Below are positions 35,634 to 45,816 of a stretch of DNA of 64,000 nt, piece after piece. The DNA lies in NCBI GenBank assembly GCA_025057015.1, contig JANWYG010000009.1, forward strand, positions 1 through 64,000, in the 5' to 3' direction. Both the position numbers and the translations under genes were made by a program. Each line of letters begins with the position of its first letter. Position 1 is the stretch's first letter. Below the pieces are notes generated by a model, which ran no database searches, was not told the origin of the DNA, and was given only the letters and a program-made list of their open reading frames with translations. The DNA comes from Blastocatellia bacterium. GTDB taxonomy: Bacteria; Acidobacteriota; Blastocatellia; Chloracidobacteriales; JADJPF01.

Positions 35634-38600
35634 CTACTCCAGAGACAAGTTCAAGACTCTTCTAAACAGCCGAAGTAATCGCAGCCGACTAAACGGCTTG
35701 CTAGCTATATCCGAAAAGCCGGCTTTAAGCAACCTCTGTTGCTCCTCAGCATCGGGAAACTCCGCTATAGCAACTATAGGAACCGCTGCCTTCCGCCTAA
35801 AAAGTGCTACAATCTCAGCCATCCTATAACCAAGCTTGTTGGTATCAACAACTATCATCACCGGCATTAAGCTCTCTAACGAATGCAGCACAGCCTCAAC
35901 ACTTTGCTTAAACAGTATCCGGTAATTTAGCTTTTCTAAAACCGATTTGATAACGCCGGTACTTTCATCCCTATCACCCAACACCAGCACGCAATTTGGG
36001 CCTGCTTCCTCTGACAGCTGGGTTACTGTAGTTATTGGCAACCGAACAGTGAAAACACTACCACGGTCAGGCCCTTCGCTCTCAGCCGTGATGCTGCCAC
36101 CATGGAAATCCACTATCGACTTAACTAAAGACAAACCTATACCCAGCCCACCATAGTTACGAGTCGAACTGCTGTCAGCCTGTCGAAATTTCTCAAACAC
36201 ATAAGGCAGAAACTTAGGGTCGATCCCTATCCCATTATCCTCTACCCGCAAAACTAGCTCGTCTTTGTCTCTGTAAGTCTTCATTAAGACATAACCGTTA
36301 GGCCGAGAAAATTTTATAGAGTTCGAAAGCAAGTTCCAAACCACTTGCTGTAGCCTACTGCTGTCAGCAGTTATTAGAGGCAAATCCTCGGCTAAGTCCA
36401 ATAAAAGTTGCACTTTGCGTTCTTGCGCCAGCTGCTTTACGGTCTCTATAGCAGATATAACTACAAAGTTAAGAGACGTAGGTTCAAATTCCAGCTTGAG
36501 CAATCCGCTCTCTATACGAGAAAGATCTAAGAGATCGTTAATAAGCTGCTCAAGTGACTCGCAGTTCTTGAGTACTGCTTCTAGGCCGGCCGCAACTTCC
36601 GGATCAGTTACATGCTGTTCAGAAAGCAGCTCTGTCCAGCCGCGTATTGCCGTAAGAGGTGTACGCAGCTCGTGTGAGAGAATAGCAAGAAACTCATCCT
36701 TTAACTTATTTGCTTCCCTAAGCTTTCTAAGAGTAGCGTGTATGCTAGAAAGCAACTGAGAATTCTCTATAGCTACTCCTATCTGCCTACCTATGCTTGC
36801 TATCAACTGCAACTCACTCTGACGAAAGCTTTGACGTTCTCTAAATACCAGCACCAGCATGCCAAGAGTTCTATCTTTGCTTACTGCCTTTGCCAACAAC
36901 ACCGAACGCAAACCCTGGCATTTTACTAAATCGAATATCGACCGCTTTCCACCCACTTCAAGAACATCCTCTACGGCATAGACCTCATCAAACTCCTGTG
37001 CTAGTCCAACTAAAGCTTCTCTAAAAGACAAGTCCGAAAATAACCCATCACTAGATTCCGGAGCGTACATCATAGAAGAAAGTCTTTCTTGTTCTTCATC
37101 TAACAGCATCAAAATCCCCACATCAGCACCCATAAGCTCCACTGCCTTACTAAAGGCACCCTTTACTACCTGCTCCAACTCCAAAGACTTGGTAATTTCT
37201 TGAGAGATAGCATTCAATACAGACAGCTCACGGTTGCGCCGTGCAGTTTCGAGTTCCGCCAATCGCTCTTTTGTCACGTCCCTAACAGTAACCACCAAAC
37301 CAGTTACCACTGTTGTAGCATCGACGGCTGGATCTATGTTAAGTATTAGATAACGTCCATCATAGCACCTAGCTTCTGCTCTGACACTTAAACCCTTATA
37401 TGCCTCTTCAAAAGGATCAAAACCTATCGACTCTCTATCAATATCAAGCTTGTTCAGCAGTTCTTGAACAGTTAGATTGGCAGCATCAACTAAACCACAT
37501 ATCTTACAAAGGGCTCGATTGATACAAGTCACTTGACCCTGAGCAGACACCATAGCCACACCGTCGGCCATAGAGTCAAAAGTATGCTGCCACTGAGCAC
37601 GCCCTTCCTTGACCAGCTCAAATAGTCTCGCATTGTGCAGTGACACAGCTAGCTGGCCAGCTATGGAAACAACCGTCTCTACTTCAGCCGATTCCCACTG
37701 TCGACTAGCAGCTGCTTGCAAGGCTAGGACACCCAACAACTTGCCAGAAAGCATTATCGGTACGTACATTTCAGCTATAGATACACCATCATAGTGCACC
37801 ATGGGAGCACGCCGAGTATTTATCCATTCAACCACATCCTGCCTGTCGAAAGCCCTCCAACTTTCACCCGAAGCCATGTACTCTTTAGCTACGTAATAGT
37901 TACCTTCAGCATCCACAAGCAGAACAAAACACCTCGAAGCTCTCATAGCTATGCCTAACTGCTTCACCACGCTGGCTAACATCTCACCACTTTCGAAAGA
38001 CTCTGCTAAGCTTCTCAAAATATTCGTTATAAGCTGCTCACGGCGCATCTGTTTGCGGCTATTTTCTAGCAGCCGCGCATGGCTTACAGCTACAGCAACC
38101 TGATTCACTATAGCTTGCACGAAGTCCAGTTCGGCTTCGAGGCTAGTCTCTGCTCCCACTATACCGAGCACTCCCATCAAAGTGCGGTCAATACGCAAAG
38201 GCACGTATATAGCACCCGGCGGTACGCTTAAACTTCCAACCTTCAGCGAGCGCGGCAAGGTATAAAACTTGCCCGTCTCAAAAGACGCATTCTCATCAAA
38301 AAGTGATCTGTCTAAACTAGCCCCCAGGATAGAAGTAGAGCCTCGGCTACAATACTCTGCCCTTACTACTATCTCTGAAGTTGCCATATCTACCAGTCCT
38401 ATATAGCAATGCTCCAGCTTGAGCGTCTTTCCCAGCTCATTTACCGTAGTTCGTAATATTTCCTCAATGTCAAGCGATCGACGTACCGCAGTGGTTATCT
38501 GATTGAAAAGTCTCTCCCTCTCAGCAATAGCTCTCAGTCTGCTTACCAAACGAGAATGCTCAATTGCCAGAGACAACAACTGAGCCACGGTAGTTACCAG

Positions 38601-40040
38601 ATCACATTCTTCACTACTCCAATTTCTCACTCTGTCGCACTGATCTACACAGAGGAAAAATTGATCCTGTGCGGCATTAACCAGGCAGCAAATCGTCGAA
38701 AGGATATTATGCGCTCTAAAATAACCATACAGGTGAGCAAAATTAGGATCATTTTGCAGATCACTAACTACAGACTTTCCAGTCTTTACCGCTTCACTGA
38801 TACAGGGATTAGTATGCAACGGAAAACTCCCTAGAGGGGTTATCCCTTGACCGTAGTATTCATAAATCCTGCGAGCATTCTCTTCATGTAGATATCCAGA
38901 CACTACATAGCATCGGCTGGCACGCAAGAATCTTCCAAGCTCATTGACTACTTGCTGCAGGATAACTTCTAGATCTAAATCGTTACCCAGGATCTTTATA
39001 ACACGAAGTATTAAATCCTCTCGTCGACGCGACTGATTGTCCACAGAAAGCACCCCTGAAACTCTGTTCTTAAGCCGGTAAACACCAGCAGCTGCAGCAG
39101 TTACGGCTTGCTCTACTAAATCCAGGGTACTCTCCTCGACAGAACCTTTGCTTCTTCTAAAGAACAGAACTGCTCCGAAAACTTCGTCATTAAAAAGCAA
39201 AGGAAAAGCAAAGCAGCTCCTTAGCCCATCATTTATCCACTCCCGCCTTACACCTAAAGAACCAGCCTCAGTGAGATCAGCAAGCACCAGCCGCCGACGA
39301 TTAGCAATGCACCAACCAGGCAGAGCATAACCTGCAGGCAAATAATATCCGAAATCGAACTTCTCGGCTTGATAGCGCGCCTGTTCTACCAAATTCAACT
39401 GGCCTGTAGAATCATCTATCATGTTAAGTGAAGCCAAATCAAAATGCATTACTCGCCGCAGCTTGACTATTAGCGTATGAAATAGCTCGAAGAGATCGCC
39501 TACAAGCAACATTTGGTTAGTAAGTTCGGCAATGACAGCATAGCTACTAGATTGCCTACGAAGCCGACCAAAACGCAACGTAATGTCCACCGCTTGCGAG
39601 ATATCGTCTACAAAATTAATAAAAGAACTTACTTCTGATTCCGACCACTTACGCAGCTTATCGCATTCTTGCACCGACACTACCGCAAGCGGCGATTCAC
39701 CAACACTTACTGCAGCAGCCAACATAGAGCGCACTCCCCAAACCTCAACCTGCTTGCGCTCCGCACCTCTAAGTTCACTCAAGGCTTCGCTAAAGACAAT
39801 AGGTAGCCCAGAGTGCAGCATCTGCCGCACAAGCGAACTCTCCAAATCTAAGAAAGACCTGCCTAGTATCGACTTCGTTCCTTCACTGCACGCTTCAAAT
39901 GTAGCTCTCAAAGACGAGAGGTGCGCTTGAAAAACCACTGCTCTAGAAACATTAAACTGCTGCCTTAGAAACTTAACCGACGCATCAAAGACTTTCTCAC
40001 TAACTTCCTCTTTGAGTAATCTCTTGAGAAAGTCGCTCAC
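35634..40040 (-). CDS. Giant multi-GAF/PAS hybrid sensor histidine kinase
   Basis: Soluble 1468-residue kinase. By visible repeats it holds five GAF domains (about residues 10-160, 165-325, 335-500, 505-660, 665-810), one PAS domain (about 815-930) and a sixth GAF (about 945-1100). HisKA follows, with FLAILSHELRTPLTAIRGW carrying the phospho-His. HATPase_c comes next (VWNLLSNSIKFSRPNG, DNGIGI, YGGLGIGLSLVKSIVD). A C-terminal receiver keeps the Asp in MIVVDTNKL and the Lys in IASKPF but has an altered acidic pocket (LGDRDE). No membrane segment is seen, so it probably senses cytoplasmic small molecules or redox state. Start GTG has GGAGG upstream. Confidence 0.92.
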   Translation of the reverse strand: MSDFLKRLLKEEVSEKVFDASVKFLRQQFNVSRAVVFQAHLSSLRATFEACSEGTKSILGRSFLDLESSLVRQMLHSGLPIVFSEALSELRGAERKQVEVWGVRSMLAAAVSVGESPLAVVSVQECDKLRKWSESEVSSFINFVDDISQAVDITLRFGRLRRQSSSYAVIAELTNQMLLVGDLFELFHTLIVKLRRVMHFDLASLNMIDDSTGQLNLVEQARYQAEKFDFGYYLPAGYALPGWCIANRRRLVLADLTEAGSLGVRREWINDGLRSCFAFPLLFNDEVFGAVLFFRRSKGSVEESTLDLVEQAVTAAAAGVYRLKNRVSGVLSVDNQSRRREDLILRVIKILGNDLDLEVILQQVVNELGRFLRASRCYVVSGYLHEENARRIYEYYGQGITPLGSFPLHTNPCISEAVKTGKSVVSDLQNDPNFAHLYGYFRAHNILSTICCLVNAAQDQFFLCVDQCDRVRNWSSEECDLVTTVAQLLSLAIEHSRLVSRLRAIAERERLFNQITTAVRRSLDIEEILRTTVNELGKTLKLEHCYIGLVDMATSEIVVRAEYCSRGSTSILGASLDRSLFDENASFETGKFYTLPRSLKVGSLSVPPGAIYVPLRIDRTLMGVLGIVGAETSLEAELDFVQAIVNQVAVAVSHARLLENSRKQMRREQLITNILRSLAESFESGEMLASVVKQLGIAMRASRCFVLLVDAEGNYYVAKEYMASGESWRAFDRQDVVEWINTRRAPMVHYDGVSIAEMYVPIMLSGKLLGVLALQAAASRQWESAEVETVVSIAGQLAVSLHNARLFELVKEGRAQWQHTFDSMADGVAMVSAQGQVTCINRALCKICGLVDAANLTVQELLNKLDIDRESIGFDPFEEAYKGLSVRAEARCYDGRYLILNIDPAVDATTVVTGLVVTVRDVTKERLAELETARRNRELSVLNAISQEITKSLELEQVVKGAFSKAVELMGADVGILMLLDEEQERLSSMMYAPESSDGLFSDLSFREALVGLAQEFDEVYAVEDVLEVGGKRSIFDLVKCQGLRSVLLAKAVSKDRTLGMLVLVFRERQSFRQSELQLIASIGRQIGVAIENSQLLSSIHATLRKLREANKLKDEFLAILSHELRTPLTAIRGWTELLSEQHVTDPEVAAGLEAVLKNCESLEQLINDLLDLSRIESGLLKLEFEPTSLNFVVISAIETVKQLAQERKVQLLLDLAEDLPLITADSSRLQQVVWNLLSNSIKFSRPNGYVLMKTYRDKDELVLRVEDNGIGIDPKFLPYVFEKFRQADSSSTRNYGGLGIGLSLVKSIVDFHGGSITAESEGPDRGSVFTVRLPITTVTQLSEEAGPNCVLVLGDRDESTGVIKSVLEKLNYRILFKQSVEAVLHSLESLMPVMIVVDTNKLGYRMAEIVALFRRKAAVPIVAIAEFPDAEEQQRLLKAGFSDIASKPFSRLRLLRLFRRVLNLSLE

Positions 40041-40066
40041 TTTGCCACCTCCAAAGCAGACAGAAG

Positions 40067-40525
40067 CTACTCAGGTACAGGTCTACCCATAGATGCATAT
40101 ATTTCTTTTATCTGCTCGATCTCAGCAGCTGCCTCTTTGTGACCTGGTTCGAGTTCCAAAGTCCGTCGAAACAGCTTGAGTGCCTGAGGATATTTCACTC
40201 GAGGTGGCAGCGACTCATCGTACATAACGCTGCTGCCAAACTCATAGGTTGCTTGTGCAAGCCTTTTTCGAAGCTGCTCATCCTTTGGGTTCGCTTCATA
40301 AGACTTCTCCAGCTCAACAAGCGACACAGGCTTCTCTACGCCAGTCAAAGCAGAGCTTCTACCAGCAGTCGAAGGTACAGAAGCTTGCCCATAGCCACTA
40401 CCTACAGGCGTATCGACAGAACGAACCTCACCAGCCGGAATTTCCTCTTTGTCAGTTATAGGAGTCGGTTGGCGACCCTCGCTACAAGCTACCAGTACAA
40501 GAGGTAACAGCCATAAGTACTTCAT
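40067..40525 (-). CDS. Lipoprotein with TPR-like helices
   Basis: The ATG at 40525 is preceded by AGGAGG, so the longer in-frame ORF reaching 40696 is not used. The 152-residue product has a lipoprotein signal (WLLPLVLVACSEG, lipobox Cys near residue 13), a low-complexity Gly/Ser linker, and a C-terminal pair of TPR-like helices (EKSYEANPKDEQLRKRLAQA, ALKLFRRTLELEPGHKEAAA). It is likely anchored in a membrane facing the periplasm. No specific family is recognised. It follows the M14 peptidase by 70 nt and precedes the GAF kinase by 26 nt. Confidence 0.7.
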   Translation of the reverse strand: MKYLWLLPLVLVACSEGRQPTPITDKEEIPAGEVRSVDTPVGSGYGQASVPSTAGRSSALTGVEKPVSLVELEKSYEANPKDEQLRKRLAQATYEFGSSVMYDESLPPRVKYPQALKLFRRTLELEPGHKEAAAEIEQIKEIYASMGRPVPE

Positions 40526-40595
40526 AAATCTTCCTCCTAGACTTAAGGCTACCATAAGAACTAAGTTCCTTCCAAAAGATACCCTAAGGCGAGAT

Positions 40596-43229
40596 TCATT
40601 CCAGATTTGGATCAGATAGGTGTCCGAAGAAGACAGAATTGAGCAGCAATCTACTAGTCTCTTGCCAAAAAGCCCGAAAGTTAGGAGTGTCAGCAAAAAG
40701 TATGACGCTACCCTTACCTACTCTTTCACGAAGTAAATATGCAGTATGCTGTAGCTTCTGCTCATTTTCGGCAGATACAAAACCAGCTAGTCGGTTAACT
40801 TCTTTTGGATACCAAACTACGTTCTCTCCCTTTGCAGTCAAACTTAGAATCGGAGAGTTGTTGTTAAGCACCGATACCTCCTGCCCATAGCCAAAACCTA
40901 ACGGATGCGTGTTATCTATCTTAAGCCGAAAGATTGCTCCAGGAATGCTGTCGGTCATCTTACGCATTTCGCGCTCGATATAAGGTATCACCTCCACCTG
41001 TTTGCCATTCTCTTGATCCACTTTCTGCTTGGACTCAGACGCTTCCTTAGCTTTCTCCCGCTCGATACGAGCTTCTTCCTCTCTCTTGGAGATATACTTA
41101 TATGTAATGCTGGCAGCAAGACCAGACTCCTTAGCCGTGGCAAAAATAGCGCCACCCTTGATGCCTATAAATACGTTTCCAGCCCGCACCCATTCCTTTA
41201 ACCGCTCTACCACTGTCTTATCCAGCGACGAATAAGCACGCTCCTGATCATCAGGGAAAATTATGACGTTATAGCGCCAGAGATCTATAGAAGCAAGCTG
41301 CTTTATCGTCACCGGTGTAAACTGTATGTTATAGATCTCGTCAAACTCAAACCATATGGCACCATAATCGGAAGGGCTGACACCAGCACCCATTACCACC
41401 AATATCTTAGGGACCTTAAGAGCCAGAAGACGCCCCGAACCTAGATCCACACCTTCCTCTGCTTTAGCAGAAGGTACAACCCAGATGTCATGCCCGTGAG
41501 CCACAGCTAACTCGCTAAGCCGCTCCGACGCTTGAGCACGCACAACTATAGTTCCAGGAGCAAAGTTTCTTCCCGCTATACGAAAAGCTCTCAGCGAGAC
41601 ATATGTCTCATAGCTCTCAACTAGCAACTTAGACAGCGTTCTTAGAGCGCCTATCGTCTCAGATGTGAAGATATAGTAATTACCTTCTCCTTCAATCTTG
41701 CCCTTTACTACAGGCGCCTCAGTCAACAACTCCGACGCCACCTGAGGTAAATAATCCACCCAATAGCCCTCTATACCGTAAGCCAGAGGCAACGTCCAAG
41801 CTGTCACATCGTAAAAAAAAAGCTCCTTTACCGGAGCTTCCTTTTCCAACAAAGCTTTTGCCAACAAGCCAGCAGGCTGGGCAAGTTTGACTATATATGT
41901 CCCTTGCGGAAAATCACGCTCCGTAGCGGCGTCGTCATAGTAGCTACGCACGCCCTTCAGCCTAAAACCCTGCGTCGCTCGATGAACTTCTACCCCTTGT
42001 GCCATAAGCAAAGCCACCATAGCAGCCGTTCGCGCAGGATCTCTGCCAGCGAGGAAAAAATAACAAGCACGCCCAGAGTCCACGGCTTGCTTACGGAACT
42101 TGTAATAATCCTCAAGGCGATCCCGCCGCGTCTCGACAGCAGTCTTTAACGTTGCTATCCCACTCAAGAAGTGCTCTCTTATTCTCTCGCGTAGCGACAG
42201 GCTTCTCTGCCGACCCTCAAGATCCAGTATTATCCCCGCCTTGCCACCTCCTGCTTTCTCATAAGTCATCCCCACCGCTCCCTGTAAAGCCGGCCAAGAG
42301 TCACCATAGCCAGGATACTGTAAGTCATAGTCTTCGCCCGTGTAGTAGGGGATGCCGAAATGATCGAAAACGGCAGCATTTCCTCGGCCATATATAGCTA
42401 GCCAATCAACCGTAAGCTTAGGCAGGTTGTGATTTATAGGCTTTGCAGCAGGTGGAAAGAAATAGCTCCTTTCAGGCGACATCTCGTGATAATCAACGTG
42501 CACTTGGGGTTGCCAATCTAGATATGCCTTGACGCGCGCTCGGGTCTCTTGCTGCGTCTGCCAAGCCCAGTCCCTGTTGATGTCAAACAGATAATGATTG
42601 TACCTGCCTGCAGGCCACGGCGGCTGATGTTCATAGGCATTCAGATCACTGCGAGGATACTTACCACTCGCCTGCTCATAAAAAGCCACATACCGCTCCC
42701 TACCATCAGGATTTGCTAACGGATCTACTATAACTACTAGCTCATCGAGAATCTTTGCCGTTTGCTGGCTGCTATCAGCAAGCAGATGATAGACCAGCTG
42801 CACTGCTGCTTCTGAAGAAGAAGCTTCATCACCATGTACGCCATAGCTCAGCCACACGGTGCCTGGCAGCTCTTCTACCAGCTTCTTCATCTGCTCTTCA
42901 GCAAGCTTTCGAGGATCTGACAATAGCAGATTAGCTCTACGAATCTCTTCCAACCGTAAGAGGTTACGCGGGCTACTGATAAATAGGAGCACTAGTGGTC
43001 TGTCTTCAACCGTACGCCCGTACTCGACTATTTTTATCTTGTCTGATCTCCGAGCAAGCTCGCGGTAATAGTCCAGCAACCGGTGATGACGCGTAAAGCG
43101 CTCCCCAAGACGATACCCTAGTACCTCCTGCGGCACAGGAACCAGTCCGTCATACTTCGCATCAGGATAAAGCTCTTGAGCGCCGACTACCATAGCCAAT
43201 AATAGGTACAGGCTAAGGAACACCTTCAT
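40596..43229 (-). CDS. M14-family zinc carboxypeptidase
   Basis: After a signal peptide (FLSLYLLLAMVVGAQE) comes an M14 catalytic domain: the first two zinc ligands are in SYGVHGDEASSSEAAV (HxxE), the third is the His of VHVDYHEMSPE, and the catalytic Glu is in VGMTYEKAGGG. The remaining 500 residues form a large C-terminal region with a class-I glutamine-amidotransferase-like Rossmann part (VIIFPDDQERAYSS, VFIGIKGGAIFATA). This domain order matches the large secreted M14 proteins of Acidobacteriota/Bacteroidetes. It overlaps leuS by ATGA. Its peptide substrate is unknown. Confidence 0.92.
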   Translation of the reverse strand: MKVFLSLYLLLAMVVGAQELYPDAKYDGLVPVPQEVLGYRLGERFTRHHRLLDYYRELARRSDKIKIVEYGRTVEDRPLVLLFISSPRNLLRLEEIRRANLLLSDPRKLAEEQMKKLVEELPGTVWLSYGVHGDEASSSEAAVQLVYHLLADSSQQTAKILDELVVIVDPLANPDGRERYVAFYEQASGKYPRSDLNAYEHQPPWPAGRYNHYLFDINRDWAWQTQQETRARVKAYLDWQPQVHVDYHEMSPERSYFFPPAAKPINHNLPKLTVDWLAIYGRGNAAVFDHFGIPYYTGEDYDLQYPGYGDSWPALQGAVGMTYEKAGGGKAGIILDLEGRQRSLSLRERIREHFLSGIATLKTAVETRRDRLEDYYKFRKQAVDSGRACYFFLAGRDPARTAAMVALLMAQGVEVHRATQGFRLKGVRSYYDDAATERDFPQGTYIVKLAQPAGLLAKALLEKEAPVKELFFYDVTAWTLPLAYGIEGYWVDYLPQVASELLTEAPVVKGKIEGEGNYYIFTSETIGALRTLSKLLVESYETYVSLRAFRIAGRNFAPGTIVVRAQASERLSELAVAHGHDIWVVPSAKAEEGVDLGSGRLLALKVPKILVVMGAGVSPSDYGAIWFEFDEIYNIQFTPVTIKQLASIDLWRYNVIIFPDDQERAYSSLDKTVVERLKEWVRAGNVFIGIKGGAIFATAKESGLAASITYKYISKREEEARIEREKAKEASESKQKVDQENGKQVEVIPYIEREMRKMTDSIPGAIFRLKIDNTHPLGFGYGQEVSVLNNNSPILSLTAKGENVVWYPKEVNRLAGFVSAENEQKLQHTAYLLRERVGKGSVILFADTPNFRAFWQETSRLLLNSVFFGHLSDPNLE

Positions 43230-45676
43230 CTTACAACTATATTGACCAACCGCTTCGGTACATAGAGTAAGTTGATTATATCTTTACCCTCTATCTGCCG
43301 CTTAACATTCTGGCTATCAAGTGCTAATCGCTTGACCTCATCCTCAGAAACGTCAACCGGCAGATTGGGCACACGGTCGCGCACTTTGCCGTTTACTTGT
43401 ATGACCAAAGTGAAGACTTCATCAGCAGCAAGCACTGGATCAAAGTCCGGCCATCGCTGCTGATGCACGCTGTAACTTTCACCTAACTCCTGCCATAACT
43501 CTTCAGCTATATGTGGCCCTATAGGAGCTATCAACAGTACAAGTGTCCTTACAGCTTGTTTCCATTGAGGCAGCAAAGTCAGCGGTGTTTCCTTGGCTTT
43601 GACTAGGTAGTTGAGATATTCCATCAACCTAGCAACCGCTGTGTTGAACCTAAAGTGCTCTATATCTTGTCCTACACGAGCTATGGTTTTATGCATCCAC
43701 CGCTCCAGCTCTTTTACTTGTTCAGCCGAGGGTTCACCGGAAGCAGCCGGCGGGGGCTCAAGAACAAAGTTCCAGATCTTTTTGTAAAACCGATTGATAC
43801 CTTCTATGCCTTTACTTGACCAAGGACCACCGGCATCCCAAGGGCCGATAAACATCAAATAAGTACGAAAGACGTCCGCACCATACATATCAACCTGTTC
43901 ATCAGGATTGACGACACTCTCAGGTCGAGACTTAGACATCTTCTGGCCATCCTCAGCCAGCATCAGCCCCTGATTAAATAACCGAATGAACGGCTCAGAA
44001 TGATTCACTAGGCCCATGTCTCTAAGAGCTTTAGTGAAAAACCTGGCATAAAGCAGATGCATAGTAGCGTGCTCTATTCCACCGGCATACTCGTCTACAG
44101 GCAGCCATTTCTCAGCCAAAGCAGAGTTCATCCACTTGTCGCTAATCTTAGGATCGAGATATCTAAACCAATACCAAGACGAGTCAACAAACGTGTCGCA
44201 CGTATCAGTATCACGCTCAGCTTCACCACCACAAACCGGACAAGTAGTCCTACGAAAACCTTCGCTCAACTTCAACGGAGACTCACCTGTAGGCAAAAAC
44301 TGCACTCCTTCGGGCAACAGCACAGGCAACTGATCCTCTGGTACAGGATGCGTACCACAGCTACTACAGTGCACCATAGGAATAGGAGCACCCCAATAGC
44401 GCTGCCGGCTAATCAGCCAGTCATGCAGCCGATAAGTCACTGCTGCTTTACCCAGCCCGCGCTCCTGCAGCGCATCAATGATAGCCTGTTTACCTCGCTC
44501 ACTAGCCAGCCCATCAAACTCACCCGAAGCAACCATAATGCCTGCTCCAGTATAGGCAGCTTCGAGCTGTTCACCGTTCCAACCTTCAGGTGCTATCACT
44601 ACCTTGACAGGCAGTCCATACTTGGAAGCAAAGGCAAAGTCTCGCTCATCATGTGCCGGTACAGACATAATCGCCCCCGTACCGTAGTTCATCAACACAT
44701 AGTCAGCTACCCATATAGGCAACCGCTCGCCTGTAAATGGATGCAGCGCATACCCACCAGTAAACACACCCGTCTTCTCTCGAGTGAGAGCAAGACGATC
44801 AATCTCCGTCAGACGTTTCGTCTGCTCTATGTATGCTTCAACTAGCGGACGCTGCTCGGCAGTTACTATCCTAGTAACCAGTGGATGTTCAGGAGCAAGA
44901 ACCAGAAAGGTAGCCCCAAAAAGCGTATCAGGTCGCGTAGTAAAGACCGTTATCGTTTCATCATAACTTTCGAGCTTAAAAATAATTTCAGCTCCAGCAC
45001 TACGACCTATCCAGTCAGTCTGTAAAACACGTACTCGCTCCGGCCACTCAATAGCTGAAAAATCCAGCAGCTCCTCAGCATACTTAGTTATCCTAAACAA
45101 CCACTGTTCCAAATCCTTCTTGGTTACAGGCGTCTGACATCTATCACACCTGCGGTCCTCTCCCTTGACTTGCTCACGCGCAAGCGAAGTATTGCATTTA
45201 GGACACCAGTCCACAGGCGCTTTCTTCCTGTATGCAAGGCCATGTTTGTAAAACTGTATAAACAACCACTGAGTCCACTTGTAATATTCAGGATCACAAG
45301 TGATGACCTCGTGGCTCCAATTGTAACTTGCTCCCATAGATGCAAACTGGCGCCGCATGTAGGCTATGTTTTCATAAGTCCAAGTCTTCGGATCTAGGCC
45401 GTGCTTTATAGCAGCGTTCTCCGCCGGCAGCCCAAACGCATCAAATCCCATCGGAAAAAAGACGTTATACCCCTTCATCCTCAAATAACGCGCCTTCGCA
45501 TCCGGAGGAGCATACATAAACCAATGTCCTATATGTAGCGCTCCGCTTGGATACGGAAACATAGTGAGAAAATACCACTTGGGCTTATCAGCACTAGGGT
45601 CAAAATTATAGAGGCCATCTTCGGCCCACCTTTTTTGCCACTTAGGTTCTATCTCCTTAGGGTTATACTTCCTCAT
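43226..45676 (-). CDS. leuS: Leucyl-tRNA synthetase
   Basis: Class I synthetase motifs are complete: GALHIGHWFMY (HIGH), an editing domain with TTRPDTLFGATF, and GQKMSKSRPESVV (KMSKS). A zinc-ribbon-like CPKC...CDRC segment is present in the first half, and the anticodon-binding and C-terminal domains end at PKRLVNIVVR. At about 816 residues it is a normal bacterial LeuS. ATG 45676 is preferred over GTG 45682. It heads the unit leuS, M14 peptidase, lipoprotein, kinase, uppP. Confidence 0.98.
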   Translation of the reverse strand: MRKYNPKEIEPKWQKRWAEDGLYNFDPSADKPKWYFLTMFPYPSGALHIGHWFMYAPPDAKARYLRMKGYNVFFPMGFDAFGLPAENAAIKHGLDPKTWTYENIAYMRRQFASMGASYNWSHEVITCDPEYYKWTQWLFIQFYKHGLAYRKKAPVDWCPKCNTSLAREQVKGEDRRCDRCQTPVTKKDLEQWLFRITKYAEELLDFSAIEWPERVRVLQTDWIGRSAGAEIIFKLESYDETITVFTTRPDTLFGATFLVLAPEHPLVTRIVTAEQRPLVEAYIEQTKRLTEIDRLALTREKTGVFTGGYALHPFTGERLPIWVADYVLMNYGTGAIMSVPAHDERDFAFASKYGLPVKVVIAPEGWNGEQLEAAYTGAGIMVASGEFDGLASERGKQAIIDALQERGLGKAAVTYRLHDWLISRQRYWGAPIPMVHCSSCGTHPVPEDQLPVLLPEGVQFLPTGESPLKLSEGFRRTTCPVCGGEAERDTDTCDTFVDSSWYWFRYLDPKISDKWMNSALAEKWLPVDEYAGGIEHATMHLLYARFFTKALRDMGLVNHSEPFIRLFNQGLMLAEDGQKMSKSRPESVVNPDEQVDMYGADVFRTYLMFIGPWDAGGPWSSKGIEGINRFYKKIWNFVLEPPPAASGEPSAEQVKELERWMHKTIARVGQDIEHFRFNTAVARLMEYLNYLVKAKETPLTLLPQWKQAVRTLVLLIAPIGPHIAEELWQELGESYSVHQQRWPDFDPVLAADEVFTLVIQVNGKVRDRVPNLPVDVSEDEVKRLALDSQNVKRQIEGKDIINLLYVPKRLVNIVVR

Positions 45677-45778
45677 AAACACAACTCAGAAATCAAAAAA
45701 ATGAACGCGCAAATTGTGCCACAAAAGTAGACCAAAATACAAATCAGCTCAGAACGGCCAATCGTAGAACTGCAAGAA

Positions 45779-45807
45779 TTGACAATAGCAAAAATATAGT
45801 TTAAATA
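45779..45807 (+). promoter_or_regulatory. Promoter of tpm, near-leaderless
   Basis: TTGACA (45779-45784), a 17-nt spacer and TAAATA (45802-45807) end only 9 nt before the ATG at 45817. With a normal start point the mRNA leader would be about 0-4 nt. No ribosome-binding sequence is visible before the ATG. Confidence 0.45.
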
Positions 45808-45816
45808 AGCCTACCA

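Noticed and set aside
44057-44845. 262-residue open frame on the plus strand
   Set aside because: It lies wholly antisense to leuS, whose HIGH, editing and KMSKS motifs are intact; its translation is low-complexity and has no start signal. It is a shadow.
45683-45778. T-box or other riboswitch upstream of leuS
   Set aside because: No T-box specifier loop, antiterminator sequence or conserved riboswitch core could be found in this short AT-rich gap.
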